A stretch of DNA of 64,000 nt, taken from the NCBI GenBank assembly GCA_018398805.1, contig JAGFBZ010000865.1, forward strand, positions 2,852,001 to 2,916,000, in the 5' to 3' direction. The translations under genes were made by a program, and so were the position numbers. The stretch is from Hirundichthys speculiger (lineage: Eukaryota > Chordata > Actinopteri > Beloniformes > Exocoetidae). Position 1 is the first letter of the stretch; each line of letters starts with the position of its first letter. Shown piece by piece: positions 25,837-36,242 of this stretch. The notes beneath the pieces were generated by a model. It saw only the letters and a program-made list of their open reading frames with translations. It was not told the DNA's origin and searched no databases.

Positions 25837-26778
25837 ACTCAGCAAGTTACACTCGTTGACTGCTCTGAAAGTACATTATTTTTAGTCAACAAGGCCAAAT
25901 CAGTGTTATTTTGTTTTTGCTCTGTAAGCTCACTTGATGAATGAATATACTGATAGTTGTGGTAAATTTCTGTAAAACTAGAAACCTAGGTTATCATTAC
26001 ACTATTGTAAGGAGCACACTTTCTATGGAAGCAGGAAAAAAAATGGGGGGAAAGCAGAAAGATGAAATAAATACCATTAATAACCCAACAGGAAGTTATT
26101 AATGGTTGTTTGGTTGGAGCCTTTGCACGTTTACCAGGAACTGAAGTAGTGGAGCAGACAGCAGATTTCTAAATTGCCTCTGTGAGGCAAAATAAGTATG
26201 TTTACGCTGTTTAAATAAATGGAAATGAGAGACAGAGATACCGAATTTCTGGATTCCAAAGACTTTATGATCTCAGTCAAAATGTCCATAAACTTACTTC
26301 AAAATCACAGAAATATGTTTCTAAATGAAACAGAACTTACCAGAAACTGATCACAGTTTCACACTTTTCATGGCCAAAGTGACAAGACAAAAACCAACAG
26401 CAACTAAAAAGTCAGTTTTCACAAAGGATGCAATTAATGTGTATGATGATAAATTCAGTATGATTTACCTTATCTAAATAATATAATTTATCTTCAGCTA
26501 AATATCATATCTGACATATTTGGACATGAATATATTTCTGTTGTTCGGGTTTATTGTCATATTTATTTCACCGTAAAATGTTGAGCATTAGTGTCCTAAT
26601 CAAAGAACACAAGCTGCAAACACAAGCTAAGAAATATTTAAGACAAATCTCAAGCTGTAAATAATATATCAAGCTGTAAATAAATGAGAATTAACTTAAA
26701 ACAATGTTGTTATAGTATTAATATTTATTTAATACTTTTATCACTGTGTCTGTGTATATCTATATATACGTACATATA
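25837..26778 (+). other. tacr3 3' UTR and downstream flank
   Basis: Follows the TAG at 25834-25836. A candidate polyadenylation signal AATAAA lies near 26066 (gaaataaatacc). Beyond that, A/T-rich sequence with no recognised gene. Confidence 0.4.
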
Positions 26779-27114
26779 CAGTCATGGAAAAAAATTTTAG
26801 ACCACCATTTTTTCTTCACTTTCTTGTTCATTTTAATACCTGGTACCACTAAACGTCATCATGTGACTAAAACAGACAGAAAAGAAAACACTGAAGGCAT
26901 AAAAGCAGTGTTTTTGGCAGTACAACGCCATAGCTATTGATGTAAAAAATTAAGTGATTTAGGTTATAATCAAGAAAACCATGGAAAATGGTAACATATC
27001 AGCTCTTAAATAAAACTCTTGTTTGTCCAAAGACAAACAAGAGCCTTTAGTTGTACCTTTAGTTGTACCAGGCATTAAAATGAACAAGAAACTGAAGAAA
27101 ACAAGGGTGGTCTA

Positions 27115-27118
<4 letters not shown>
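26779..27118. mobile_element. Tc1/mariner-type MITE, copy A
   Basis: Begins TA|CAGTCATGGAAAAAA...TTTAGACCACC and ends with GGTGGTCTAAT before running into TA repeats. Its interior is the reverse complement of the better preserved copy at 42665-43031, including GTGACTAAAACAGACAGAAA and GCCATAGCTATTGATGT. Non-autonomous; no coding capacity. The outer end of the right terminal repeat has been replaced by a TA microsatellite. Confidence 0.85.
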
Positions 27119-27154
<36 letters not shown>

Positions 27155-27180
27155 TATATATATACATATATATGTGTATA
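27119..27180. repeat. TA-rich microsatellite
   Basis: (TA)n with interruptions, immediately next to MITE copy A. Confidence 0.85.
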
Positions 27181-28014
27181 TTGTTTATTGATGTTGTCTA
27201 GCTTGGCCAGTCATACTTAGCACTTTGCGTAAGTTTTTTCTCTTGACATTGATCTGGTGCTCTTCCCATTCACGCCTATTTCTATTGATAAAGAACGTAT
27301 CAAACCAATTGCAATGGGGGCGGGGTGAATTTCACACAGTAACTTGTCCAGGTGTCCAAGGTGTCCAACTGAGACGGCTTCAGAAGAGGGGCTACCTGAG
27401 TACCAGGGGATATGACGTGTAAGGGGGCAGAGCTCACGTTCCTCCGGGGGTTTGTTGAATGCACCCCTCTGTCCTACGGCTTCCTCCAGTTGTTCCAGGA
27501 AAACAGACAGGATCACCACTCATCTCACAGTCAGTGTTGATCTGTTCCTTGCCAGTTTGATGGGAACAGAGCCTGGAATTTCTTCAGACCAACTCTTTGT
27601 GTGAAAGAGGAACAGAATAGGATGGCTGGCCAGGCTAGATATTGCCACAGGAAATTTTGGCAATCTTTGAGTATCAGAGACCAAATATTTGAAATTGCTT
27701 TTATTGTTTAATCATGTACTCATGATATTTATACTGCATGTAGATCGTCACAGAATTGTTACCCAGTGACTCTTATTAAAGTAGCTTCAGTGTTATTCCT
27801 TCACCATTAATGTTCTTGATGTGTTATGTTGTCACTGATTTCAAAGTGAGCATTACCTGTATTTAATGACACTTTTAAATCCGTAAGTACTCTCTAGGTG
27901 TAATTCTTGTTAGCTGAAGGATGCATGTGCCATCTTAAAAATCTGTTTTTCTGACTGTGTCAGTTATTACAGCAAGGAAGATTTTTCTGTTCGCTGTTAT
28001 TACTTGTATGTGTT
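27181..28014. other. Unassigned stretch
   Basis: A 100-codon minus-strand open frame (27217-27519) shows no motif I recognise. No splice-consistent gene model could be built. Confidence 0.3.
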
Positions 28015-28340
28015 ATGTTGTGGTGCAGATTCAGACACACACAGACACACAGTTTTTGGATTTAAACTGGCCAGTAAATATGCCCATAATGTCTCTGTGT
28101 GTGTGATCAGCCATGATGTTAGATTTTATTCCAGTTATATGGCACGAATAAGCACTAAGTCAGATCGTAGCTGTCACTAAAGCATTGGACATGTCAATGT
28201 GTTGTAGAAGTCTTTCTGGACTTTATAATAATAAAGAAGCAATTGGTAAAAAGTGTTTTAGTCAGAGTCTGATCAAATTAAATCAGTTTCATTCATTAAT
28301 TTTCCTTCATTAATTGCATATTGAATGTTGGTATTTGCAT
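28015..28340. repeat. Third copy of the ART 3'-flank sequence
   Basis: 28230-28340 (aagcaattggtaaaaagtgt, then agtcagagtctgatcaaa) resembles 31848-31960 and 34215-34340. Upstream, 28020-28230 resembles 34015-34215 (gattca.acacacac, gtgatca.cca, gaagtctttctggact-like). Divergence is higher than between the two ART gene copies. No ART exon is recognisable next to it. Confidence 0.55.
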
Positions 28341-28889
28341 GTTGTCACTGTGAGCTGCACCTCAAAAACCCTTAAGACTGAGATTTATTTGTTGTATAGT
28401 TAAGTGCAAAAGTTAATCCCCCCTCATTTTGATCCTATGGTTTTTATTTTGTACGTGTGTGTAAAATAACATAGTGGGTAGTATGTAGCATAAGTATGAG
28501 GCAAATACAACCTCAGACAGATGATATACATATATATTTTTCCAGCATTGATTTAACAAAAATTAAGATAAAATTTAAACAAAAAAATCATGTCTTCAAT
28601 ACTTAATATTCCCTGACTGCTTACATAGGATTTAATAGGGTAAGTTACAACCTAGTACTGCTAATCATCCTCTCTTGAGTGATTGATTTACTGATTGATC
28701 AGGTGTGTGGACCTCTAAAAAAAAGCAGACATTTTGGCAGTTTGCATATATGTAAACACAATACCATGAGGGAAAGACATAAGCAATGGTGTTTGAGCAT
28801 GCAGATGTTGCTGCACACTGATCTTTAAAGAATTAAAAACCCAGTTACAACGAAATATGAGTTTGATGTTCTGCAGTGAGAAAAATTAT

Positions 28890-29239
28890 TGTGGCAACCC
28901 TGCAGTTATGTTCATGTTATGATTCTGCATTACTGTTTAGATGTTCTGCAGTTGTGATTACATGAGTTACATTGAATGCATCTAGAGCTGAGGCAGGCAG
29001 GTTACCGGGTAGAATAGGTTAGGGGGCGGGACTAGCGGAAAGGACGGAAGCCTGTGTGTTATCGAAGAAGTCGAGCGAGTGAATGCCTAACTGATGAGTC
29101 GTGGCTGTGATTATCTTCCTGTACTGGTGCTTTGTTTTGGCGTGGTTACGGCTGACACTATCCAGTTCTGGTTACAATAAAGCGACGATTGAGCACCTTC
29201 TCGTCTATTCTTTTCTATCGTGTCCAGCCAGATGCTACA
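28890..29239. mobile_element. Solo LTR (350 bp)
   Basis: Starts TGTGGCAACC and ends AGATGCTACA (TG...CA) with a 4-bp direct repeat ttat on both sides (28886-28889, 29240-29243). Contains an AATAAAG polyadenylation-type signal near 29176. No internal gag/pol sequence and no second LTR are seen, so this looks like the product of LTR-LTR recombination. Whether Ty3/Gypsy or endogenous retrovirus cannot be told. Confidence 0.7.
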
Positions 29240-29474
29240 TTATTAACAAATAGACCTTTTCGGGCCAGCCCCCCGGAAGTACCCCGTCCGCCACTGGCGG
29301 AGTGTGCCACACAGCGACACTTTAATTTAATTTAATTAAAAGACACATTAATTTAATTAAAAGACACACTTAATCTCGTACTACTCATAGTCTCGTTGAG
29401 AGTCCCGGACAATTCTGGCCGAAAGAACAGCAGTATGACGCTACTGTAGCCCTCGGCACTAGCACAAGCCTATA

Positions 29475-29500
29475 AATGAATGAATGAATGAATGAATGAA
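29475..29500. repeat. (TGAA)n microsatellite
   Basis: Six tandem TGAA units. Confidence 0.9.
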
Positions 29501-29847
29501 TTAGGAGAATTATAAAATAAATTAAATATAACATTAACACATAGCCTAATATACCGCTAGCGTTAATGTTACAGTAACATAATCCTTATGGCTTGTTGAC
29601 ATTAGTTATAGCCAGCGTTGCATTTTACACGTATTCCCACAGTTTTTAGTGTTTGGTTATGGGAATAGATCATGCTATTTCCATAACCAATCATTAAAAA
29701 CAGCGACAAACTACCTTCATCTGTAACTGGAGGCCACTGGCTAACATCATCAATCCAAGACATGTCTGTGTTATCAGTAACAGATGCTCCATGCTGCTGT
29801 GTTTGGGTTTCTTAGGTGGAGCACCGCACACTCCAGTTATGTCTGGG

Positions 29848-29859
29848 CCACTAGGGGGC
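29848..29859 (+). promoter_or_regulatory. CTCF-like core motif
   Basis: CCACTAGGGGGC matches the vertebrate CTCF core (CCASYAGRKGGC) at all positions, followed by GC. It lies inside the inserted element, in the interval between tacr3 and the ART genes. Occupancy is not shown by sequence alone. Confidence 0.5.
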
Positions 29860-30644
29860 GCATGTCCACAATTTTTAAGTCGAAAAGGTGTATAGAAAGA
29901 GTTTAAGATGGATGCCAACCTTCCCAGGAGTGGACGACCCAGCATGACCCAATGTGCTCCAAGGTCAGACTGCGCAATGATGACAGTTCATAAAGTTCAT
30001 AACAGAGATGAATCTGACTGAAGACCTCACGGAGCTCTTCCAGGCAAACTACAAGCCAATATCTTCAAGTATAAGAGCTGATCTACATAGATTGAACCTG
30101 GTCCCCCTTCCTGAGTCTTAGCGCAAGGATAAGTGCAGTAAAGATGAATGTGGTACCACGCCTACTTTATCTCTTTCAGGAACTTGCCTGTGGAAGTGGG
30201 TGAAAAACAATTCAAGGAGTGGGACAAGTGGATCTCCAGATTTATTTAGCAGGGTCGAAAACCAAGGACTTAAATATGCCATTCTTTAATTTCCTAAAGA
30301 GAGGGGAGAGTTGGGCCTCCCCTGCCTGAGGAATTACTATAATGCAACTCAGATAACCCCTCTCCTGTACTGGTGTAATGAAACATATAAAGCTAAATGG
30401 AAGGAGTTGGAATCCAATCTGTCAACTCGTTTCCCCATTCAAGCTGTAATAGCAGATAAAGGTTTAATACATCATTTGGAAAAGTTAGGAAACTGCTGGT
30501 TGAGCCACACCCTTCAAGTCTGGTGGAAGGTGATTAATACCTGTGGGGTACACAGAATGTTGAGGATATTTAGTTGGTTTGCTTTTGATTCTGATTTTAC
30601 TACCAACAGACATTACTCCAACTTTAAAGCATGATCAGTGCATG

Positions 30645-30819
30645 CAGGGGCGCCGCTAGGGATTTTGGGCCCCATGAAAAGAATCTTTACCGGGCCCCCC
30701 AACACAGCGGCGAAATTTGTTGATGCTATTTTTGATCATCATTAGGGGCCTCTCTGGGCCCCCCTCAATCATGGGCCCCTATAATCCGTATCCTTTATCC
30801 CCCCTTTTCGGCACCCCAG
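30645..30819. mobile_element. 175-bp hAT-type MITE inside the L1
   Basis: Ends CAGGGGCGCCG and CGGCACCCCAG form imperfect inverted repeats, flanked by an exact 8-bp duplication agtgcatg (30637-30644, 30820-30827). The interior consists of GGGCCCC-rich blocks. No coding capacity. Confidence 0.9.
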
Positions 30820-31800
30820 AGTGCATGGTCTCACAACATACTTGTCACTCACTCAAAAAAATACTGTATGCAGCTTCGATACCATACGAGTCAAGCACGG
30901 CTTGGCACGGATCGAATTCCACAGATACCTTCAACTACGTTCCTACATTGACCGTGAGTGTAAATTAACTAACTTTTCAAATGTTGAATCAGAAGTATTA
31001 CCATATTCTGAAAAGTGCCATAACCATGATTCCTTCAAAATCCATCTCAAAGCTGTACTCAGCTCTCTCCAATGCCAGCTCTATTAACACATTATACATT
31101 AGAGATAAATGGGAGGGGGAATCGGGGCTTAAGATTCCCGAGGAGACTTGGGGCAATATCTGGTCCTTCCAGTGGTCAACTTCCTGGTTCTGTGGATTGG
31201 AGAGAACATTGCTGAAAAAGAATATAATTAGATTTTTCAGGACACCATATCAGGAGAGGTATAAAGGGGCAGTTTTGCCATGTTGGAGGCAGTGCGGATC
31301 AACTGCTGCTAACCACCATCATATTTTCTGGGCTTGCCCCAAGTTAAGGTTTCTTTAAGCACAGTCTTTAACACTTCAATACCCCTGAGCGTTTGACGTA
31401 TTGTACCTGGGTCATGTTCCTTTTTTCAAATGTAAGAGAGAGATAAAGCTGCTGCAAATTCTCTTGGTGGCAAGCAAGAAAACTGTTACAAGAAGATGGT
31501 TGAGCCAAACTCCACCTACTATAGATGACTGGATTGGAATTATTCTGGAGATATTTAGGTTGGAAAAATTAACCTACCACAAAGGGACAAATTTTGCCAG
31601 ATCTGGAATAAATGGATCATTCATTGCCCCCACAAGAACAGACTTTATTTGATCTCACTGGTAACGTTGCTTTGAAGTTTACCCATTTAATTTATGACTG
31701 GTGTTTTGTGATATTTTTCATTGTGGCAGCGGCGGGGGCACCTTCCCCCATGAGTATTATAAATAGGTTTACTGTAAAAAATAAAAAGATAAAAAATGTA

Positions 31801-31826
31801 AAAAAAAAAAAAAAAAAAAAAAAAAA
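31801..31826. repeat. Poly(A) tract
   Basis: 26 consecutive A, the L1 tail. Confidence 0.95.
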
Positions 31827-32106
31827 GTTCATAACAGAGAATGTAGAAAGAAGCAAATGGTAAAAACTGTTTTAATCAAAATTTGATCAAAATAAATCAC
31901 TTTTATCTTGGCCAGTCATTTATTAATTTAAATCTATTTTACATATTGAATGTTATTACTTGACACTTGACACACTAAATATGACATTATAGCTTTATAG
32001 TTATACACCAGAAGTAAAGCCATTCTTTAACTGAATGCTGAACAAGCAAACAGTGTTGTTCTGTTGTAGGAAGACTCAGAAACGTCTGAAGCTGCAACTG
32101 TGTGGG

Positions 32107-33671
32107 TTAAAGAGCTGTCAAGAAAAGAGATGAGGCCATGAGCAGAGGAAGAAAAGACTGTGTGGAGACGACAGCTGCAGACCTGTGGAGATGGAAAGAT
32201 GAGATTAGAGATCATCATTAATATTAGATTATTTAAAAAGTCCTCAAAACTTTGAGTTATTTCATGAAAGACACACGTTTTTTTTTTTTTTTTTTTTTTG
32301 GGGGGGGGGGTGTTTTAAGATGGAGAAAGAAGATGTCAGATACTTCTTATGATTCAGCAACACTTGAGTTTTTTTTAGCTTTGTCTGATAGCTCAGATCT
32401 CAAACCATAACCAGCAGCACTGGGTGTGGTTTGATGACTCTGACTTTCTATCATCCTGTTCTCTGCTAGTACATTTACCTAATTGTTTCAAATTTCTAAC
32501 TCACAGGAAAAGCTTCTGCGTTTAAGTGTTAAGAAAAGGTAATTTTCCTGAAAAGAAGTTGTTGTTTATTGAGTACAAGTGATAAAATGTTAAATGTTGT
32601 ATAGAATTATGTATCATGTGGATTATTGTAATAAAGGGACGATATTATGACCTCTGTTTCTATTGAACACATTTACAGTTCTGCATATGCAGACATCCCA
32701 AAGAGAGATTTCATTCATATAGTACATAAGTTACAAGCTCAATATTGGCAGAAAAAAAAAAGATGGATGTGATCAAAATATGTAATTTCTTCCTAAAAAA
32801 TGTCTTACCTTGAAAACATAGAGCAGTCGTGGACGCTGTTCATACTGGAATGTTTCAAAACAACCTCTGTGTACTCGACATCATCCTCACCCTGTTTTTT
32901 AGATACTCCCTCCGCAGTGAAATATTCAGCAGGAGATAAAAGTATTTCATCAATGTTTTTCTCACAAACGTTGTCTCCAAAGTTGACAAATAAACAAGAA
33001 TAGATTTTCACGAGGACTACGTCATCAATCTCTTCAAGGTTACTTGATTTTTAAATCAGCAGTGAAGAAGCTTGAAAGTCTCACTGTTGAGCCTTGTTCT
33101 GGTGACTTCTGTCCATCACCAAGGACAGCATATGCAGTCTTGCACTCCTTCGGCTGCAGCAGCATCAGGGAGTCCATGAGCAGAAAATAAAGGGACTTGA
33201 AATGAAAGTTGTCTTCATGGGTGGAAACATTAAGCCCCATTGCCTCCACTTCAGTGTTCAGCTTCTCTTTCAAATCTGCATCTGCATGGTAGAAGGCTGA
33301 AAGTGCAGCAGTGTGCTCCCTAGTTCCTCCAGGGATCAGGGATGAACACTCTGAGCCAGTCTTCCACAGTCTCTGGAATCTCTCACTCTTTTTAAGCTCC
33401 TGATTTAAGAGGCCTGACTGGTTGAACTTCTCCATGGCTTGTTCACGGCATCCTGTGAGCATGTTAACCTGAGCACCCGGGACCACGTCCAGCAGTTTCA
33501 CAGTCCCCACACTTAACTGCAATTCAGTGCATTTAGATTAACTCCAGGAGGAAAGAACATTCCTACTGACAAAACATGCTTAGAAGAATTTGTATGAGAA
33601 ATAATACTTACAGTGTTGTAGACAGTTGTGAAAATGATTATAGCGAAGCGGAGCTTTCCTCTTTCAAACAT
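32107..33671 (-). pseudogene. Ecto-ADP-ribosyltransferase-like gene, copy 1 (frameshifted)
   Basis: Same three-exon structure as copy 2: exon 1 33671-33612 (MFERGKLRFAIIIFTTVYNT, signal peptide), exon 2 33516-32809 (catalytic domain), exon 3 32182-32107 (STQSFLPLLMASSLFLTAL, hydrophobic GPI-signal-like end). Exon 2 is 708 bases against 707 in copy 2. The extra base lies in the segment read as ggttacttgattt on the plus strand (about 33045; copy 2 has ggttattgattt) and brings a stop right after FFTADLKIK. Downstream coding sequence stays well conserved, so the break is recent or an assembly error. If real, the product would lose the C-terminal third, including the catalytic Glu region and the GPI signal. 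Confidence 0.8.
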
Positions 33672-34618
33672 TTTTAGAAGCTGTTGTTTTTCTTCTGCAC
33701 ACTGTTGTTAGAAAGAAGAAAAGCTGTCTGTGCGAGATTGTGTAAAGCTCTTTATATCCGGCATGATCTGGCACACTCCTGAAAAACTTTGATGAGACAT
33801 GCTACAAATACCCTGTTTTCCGTTCTTGTTTTCAGCTTCCCATTTTGTACAAAAACATGTTGTTCTTGTTTCAAGTAACAAACTTCTCTTGTTCTGATAT
33901 CAGTTCCTGCACACAGGCATATATTGTATATATAATCAGTAATTTGGTGACTGTACATGTGATTTTTTTTTTTTTTTACCTGTTTACTCAGTTATTTCTG
34001 TTCCTTGAATGTGTTAAGATTCAAACACACATAGATCCAACCTGCATTTAGCATGAACAGTGAATATGTGATGAATGAAAAGTCCTTTTGTGATCAACCA
34101 TTTTGTTTGGTTTTATTTCAGTATAAGTGTTGATTTTGATTGTAAAAGCATGAGCTCTGTTAATGAAGAACATTACAGAATGTATTAACGTGACTTAGAG
34201 GACTTTCTGACTTTTAAGTGTAATAATGAAGAAGGAATTGGGGGGGGGGGGGGGGTGTTTTGATCAGAGTCTGAATAAAATAAATCCATTTCATCTCAGT
34301 CCTTTATTATTTCTAATCCATTTTACATATTAAATGTTAATACCTCTACAGTTGGAAAGAGAGAGACTGAACAAGACATTATGGCATTACAGTTATACAC
34401 CAAATAAGCAGTGCTACACCATTGACTGCTGCATGGTGTGACTAAAAAACCCATGAAAACCCATAGCTAGAATAGATAGATGATACATTATTATAATATT
34501 TTGCGGTCAGTTGCAGCTCTTTGTGCATCAGCCATTCTTTAACTGAATGCTGAACAATCAAACAGTGTTGCTCTGTTGTAGGAAGACTCAGAAACGTCTG
34601 AAGCTGCAACTGTGTGGG
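33672..34618. other. Spacer between the two ART copies
   Basis: Homology between the copies ends near 33733 (copy 1) and 36241 (copy 2). The rest is A/T-rich with a long T run (about 33963-33977) and a G run (about 34240-34255). 34215-34340 belongs to the duplicated 3' flank. Confidence 0.5.
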
Positions 34619-36182
34619 TTAAAGAGCTGTCAAGAAAAGAGACGAGGACATGAGCAGAGGAAGAAAAGACTGTGTGGAGACGACAGCTGCAGACCTGTGG
34701 AGATGGAAACACAAAAGTGAGATTAGAGATCAACATTAATATTAGATTATTTAAAAAGTGTTCAAAATTTGGATCATTTTAATACAGACACACAAGTTTT
34801 TTGCATCTTTTTTGGGGTGTTTTAAAATGGAGAAAGAGGACGTCAGATACTTCTTATGATTCAGCAACACTTGAGATTTTTTACTTTCTCTGATAGCTCA
34901 GATCTCAAACCACACCCAGCAGCACTGGGTGTGGTTTGATGACTCTGACTTTCCATCATCCTGTTCTCTGCTAGTACATGTACCAATTGTTCAAATTTCT
35001 AACTCACAGGAAAAGCTTCTGCATTTAAGTGTTAACAAAAAATATTTTCCAGGTAAATTTCCTGAAAAGAAGTTGAGTACAGTGATAAAATGTTTCATGT
35101 TGTATAGAATTATGTATCATGTGGATTATTGTAATAAAGGGACGATATTATGACCTCTGTTTCTATTGAACACATTTACAGTTCTGCATATGCAGACATC
35201 CCAAAGAGAGATTTCATTCAAAATGTAGATATAGTGTATAAATTACAAGCTCAATATTGGCAGAAAAAAAAAAGATGGATGTGATCAAAATATGTAATTT
35301 CTTTCTAAAAAATGTCTTACCTTGAAAACATAGAGCAGTCGTGGACGCTGTTCATACTGGAATGTTTCAAAACAACCTCTGTGTACTTGACATCATCCTC
35401 ACCCTGTTTTTTAGATACTCCCTCCACAGTGAAATATTCAGCAGGAGATAAAAGTATTTCATCAATGTTTTTCTCACAAACATTGTCCCCAAATTTGACA
35501 AAAAAACAAGAATAGATTTTCAGGAGGACTACGTCATCAATCTCTTCAAGGTTATTGATTTTTAAATCAGCAGTGAAGAAGCTTGAAAGTCTCACTGTTG
35601 AGCCTTGTTCTGGAGACTTCTGTCCATCACCAAGGACAGCATATGCAGTCTTGCACTCCTTCGGCTGCAGCAGCATCAGGGAGTCCATGAGCAGAAAATA
35701 AAGGGACTTGAAATGAAAGTTGTCTTCATGGGTGGAAACATTAAGCCCCATTGCCTCCACTTCAGTGTTCAGCTTCTCTTTCAAATCTGCATCTGCATGG
35801 TAGAAGGCTGAAAGTGCAGCAGTGTGCTCCCTAGTTCCTCCAGGGATCAGGGATGAACACTCTGAGCCAGTCTTCCACAGTCTCTGGAATCTCTCACTCT
35901 TTTTAAGCTCCTGATTTAAGAGGCCTGACTGGTTGAACTTCTCCATGGCTTGTTCACGGCATCCTGTGAGCATGTTAACCTGAGCACCCGGGACCACGTC
36001 CAGCAGTTTCACAGTCCCCACACTTAACTGCAATTCAGTGCATTTAGATTAACTCCAGGAGGAAAGAATATTTCTACTGACAAAACATGCTTTGAAGAAT
36101 TTGTATGAGAAATAATACTTACAGTGTTGTAGACAGTCGTGAAAATGATGATAGCGAAGGGGAGCTTTCCTCTTTCAAACAT
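34619..36182 (-). CDS. Ecto-ADP-ribosyltransferase-like (ARTC family), copy 2, intact
   Basis: ARTC enzymes are GPI-anchored or secreted and transfer ADP-ribose from NAD to protein arginines. Exons: 36182-36123 (20 codons, signal peptide), 36027-35321 (707 bases), 34694-34619; phases agree and give 280 residues. Family features: the catalytic domain lies in one long exon; early Cys (TGCREQAMEKF), FHFKSLYFLLMDSLMLLQ, STVRLSSFFTADLK (the R of the R-S-E triad), a paired late Cys (IYSCFF, DNVCEKN) and DEILLSPAEYF corresponding to EVLIPPFE.F. The C terminus SFLPLLMSSSLFLTAL is a typical GPI signal. Oddities: the S-x-S element reads T-A-D, and the (E/Q)xE motif reads I-D-E, keeping only the second Glu. 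Arginine-specific transfer is therefore doubtful (inference from by-eye alignment). It sits head-to-tail with copy 1. Confidence 0.82.
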
Positions 36183-36242
36183 TTTTAGAAGCTGTTGTTT
36201 TTCTTCTGCAACTGTTGTTAGAAAGAAGAAAAGCTGTCTGAA

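Larger units (their letters stand above)
29252..29893. mobile_element. Terminal-inverted-repeat element inserted in the Tc1 relic
   Basis: Left side AGACCTTTTCGGGCC and right side AAGTCGAAAAGGTGTATAG share inverted CCTTTTCG; atag/tag lies at both junctions. Removing the block rejoins the two halves of the Tc1 relic. It contains short duplicated TTAATTTAATTAAAAGACAC units and a (TGAA)n repeat. Superfamily unknown; exact ends uncertain. Confidence 0.45.
28540..29994 (+). mobile_element. Tc1-family relic interrupted by a solo LTR and a second element
   Basis: The segments at about 28540-28889 (gcagacattttggcagtttg; CAGTGAGAAAAATTATT) and 29894-29990 (GCCAACCTTCCCAGGAGTGG; AAGGTCAGACTGCGCAATGA) are in the order and orientation of one Tc1 transposase family (…VRKII…LPRSGRP…PRSDCAM). 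They are now separated by two insertions. Start and terminal repeats could not be placed. Confidence 0.6.
30009..31826 (+). mobile_element. 5'-truncated L1-clade LINE (C-terminal ORF2) with poly(A) tail and target duplication
   Basis: The exact 14-bp direct repeat gttcataacagaga flanks the element (29995-30008, 31827-31840) and a run of 26 A ends it (31801-31826), diagnostic of target-primed L1 insertion. Remnant coding sequence of the ORF2 C-terminal region: SAVKMNVVPRLLYLFQ-like and FPKERGELGLPCLRNYY (30080-30345), a WRQCGS...HHHIFWACPKL zinc-knuckle-like block (31285-31345), and a final segment ending near 31660. Several frameshifts. It is interrupted by the hAT MITE at 30645-30819. Confidence 0.9.

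Noticed and set aside
27217..27519. 100-codon minus-strand frame as a gene
   Set aside because: No motif, no splice partners and no family resemblance.
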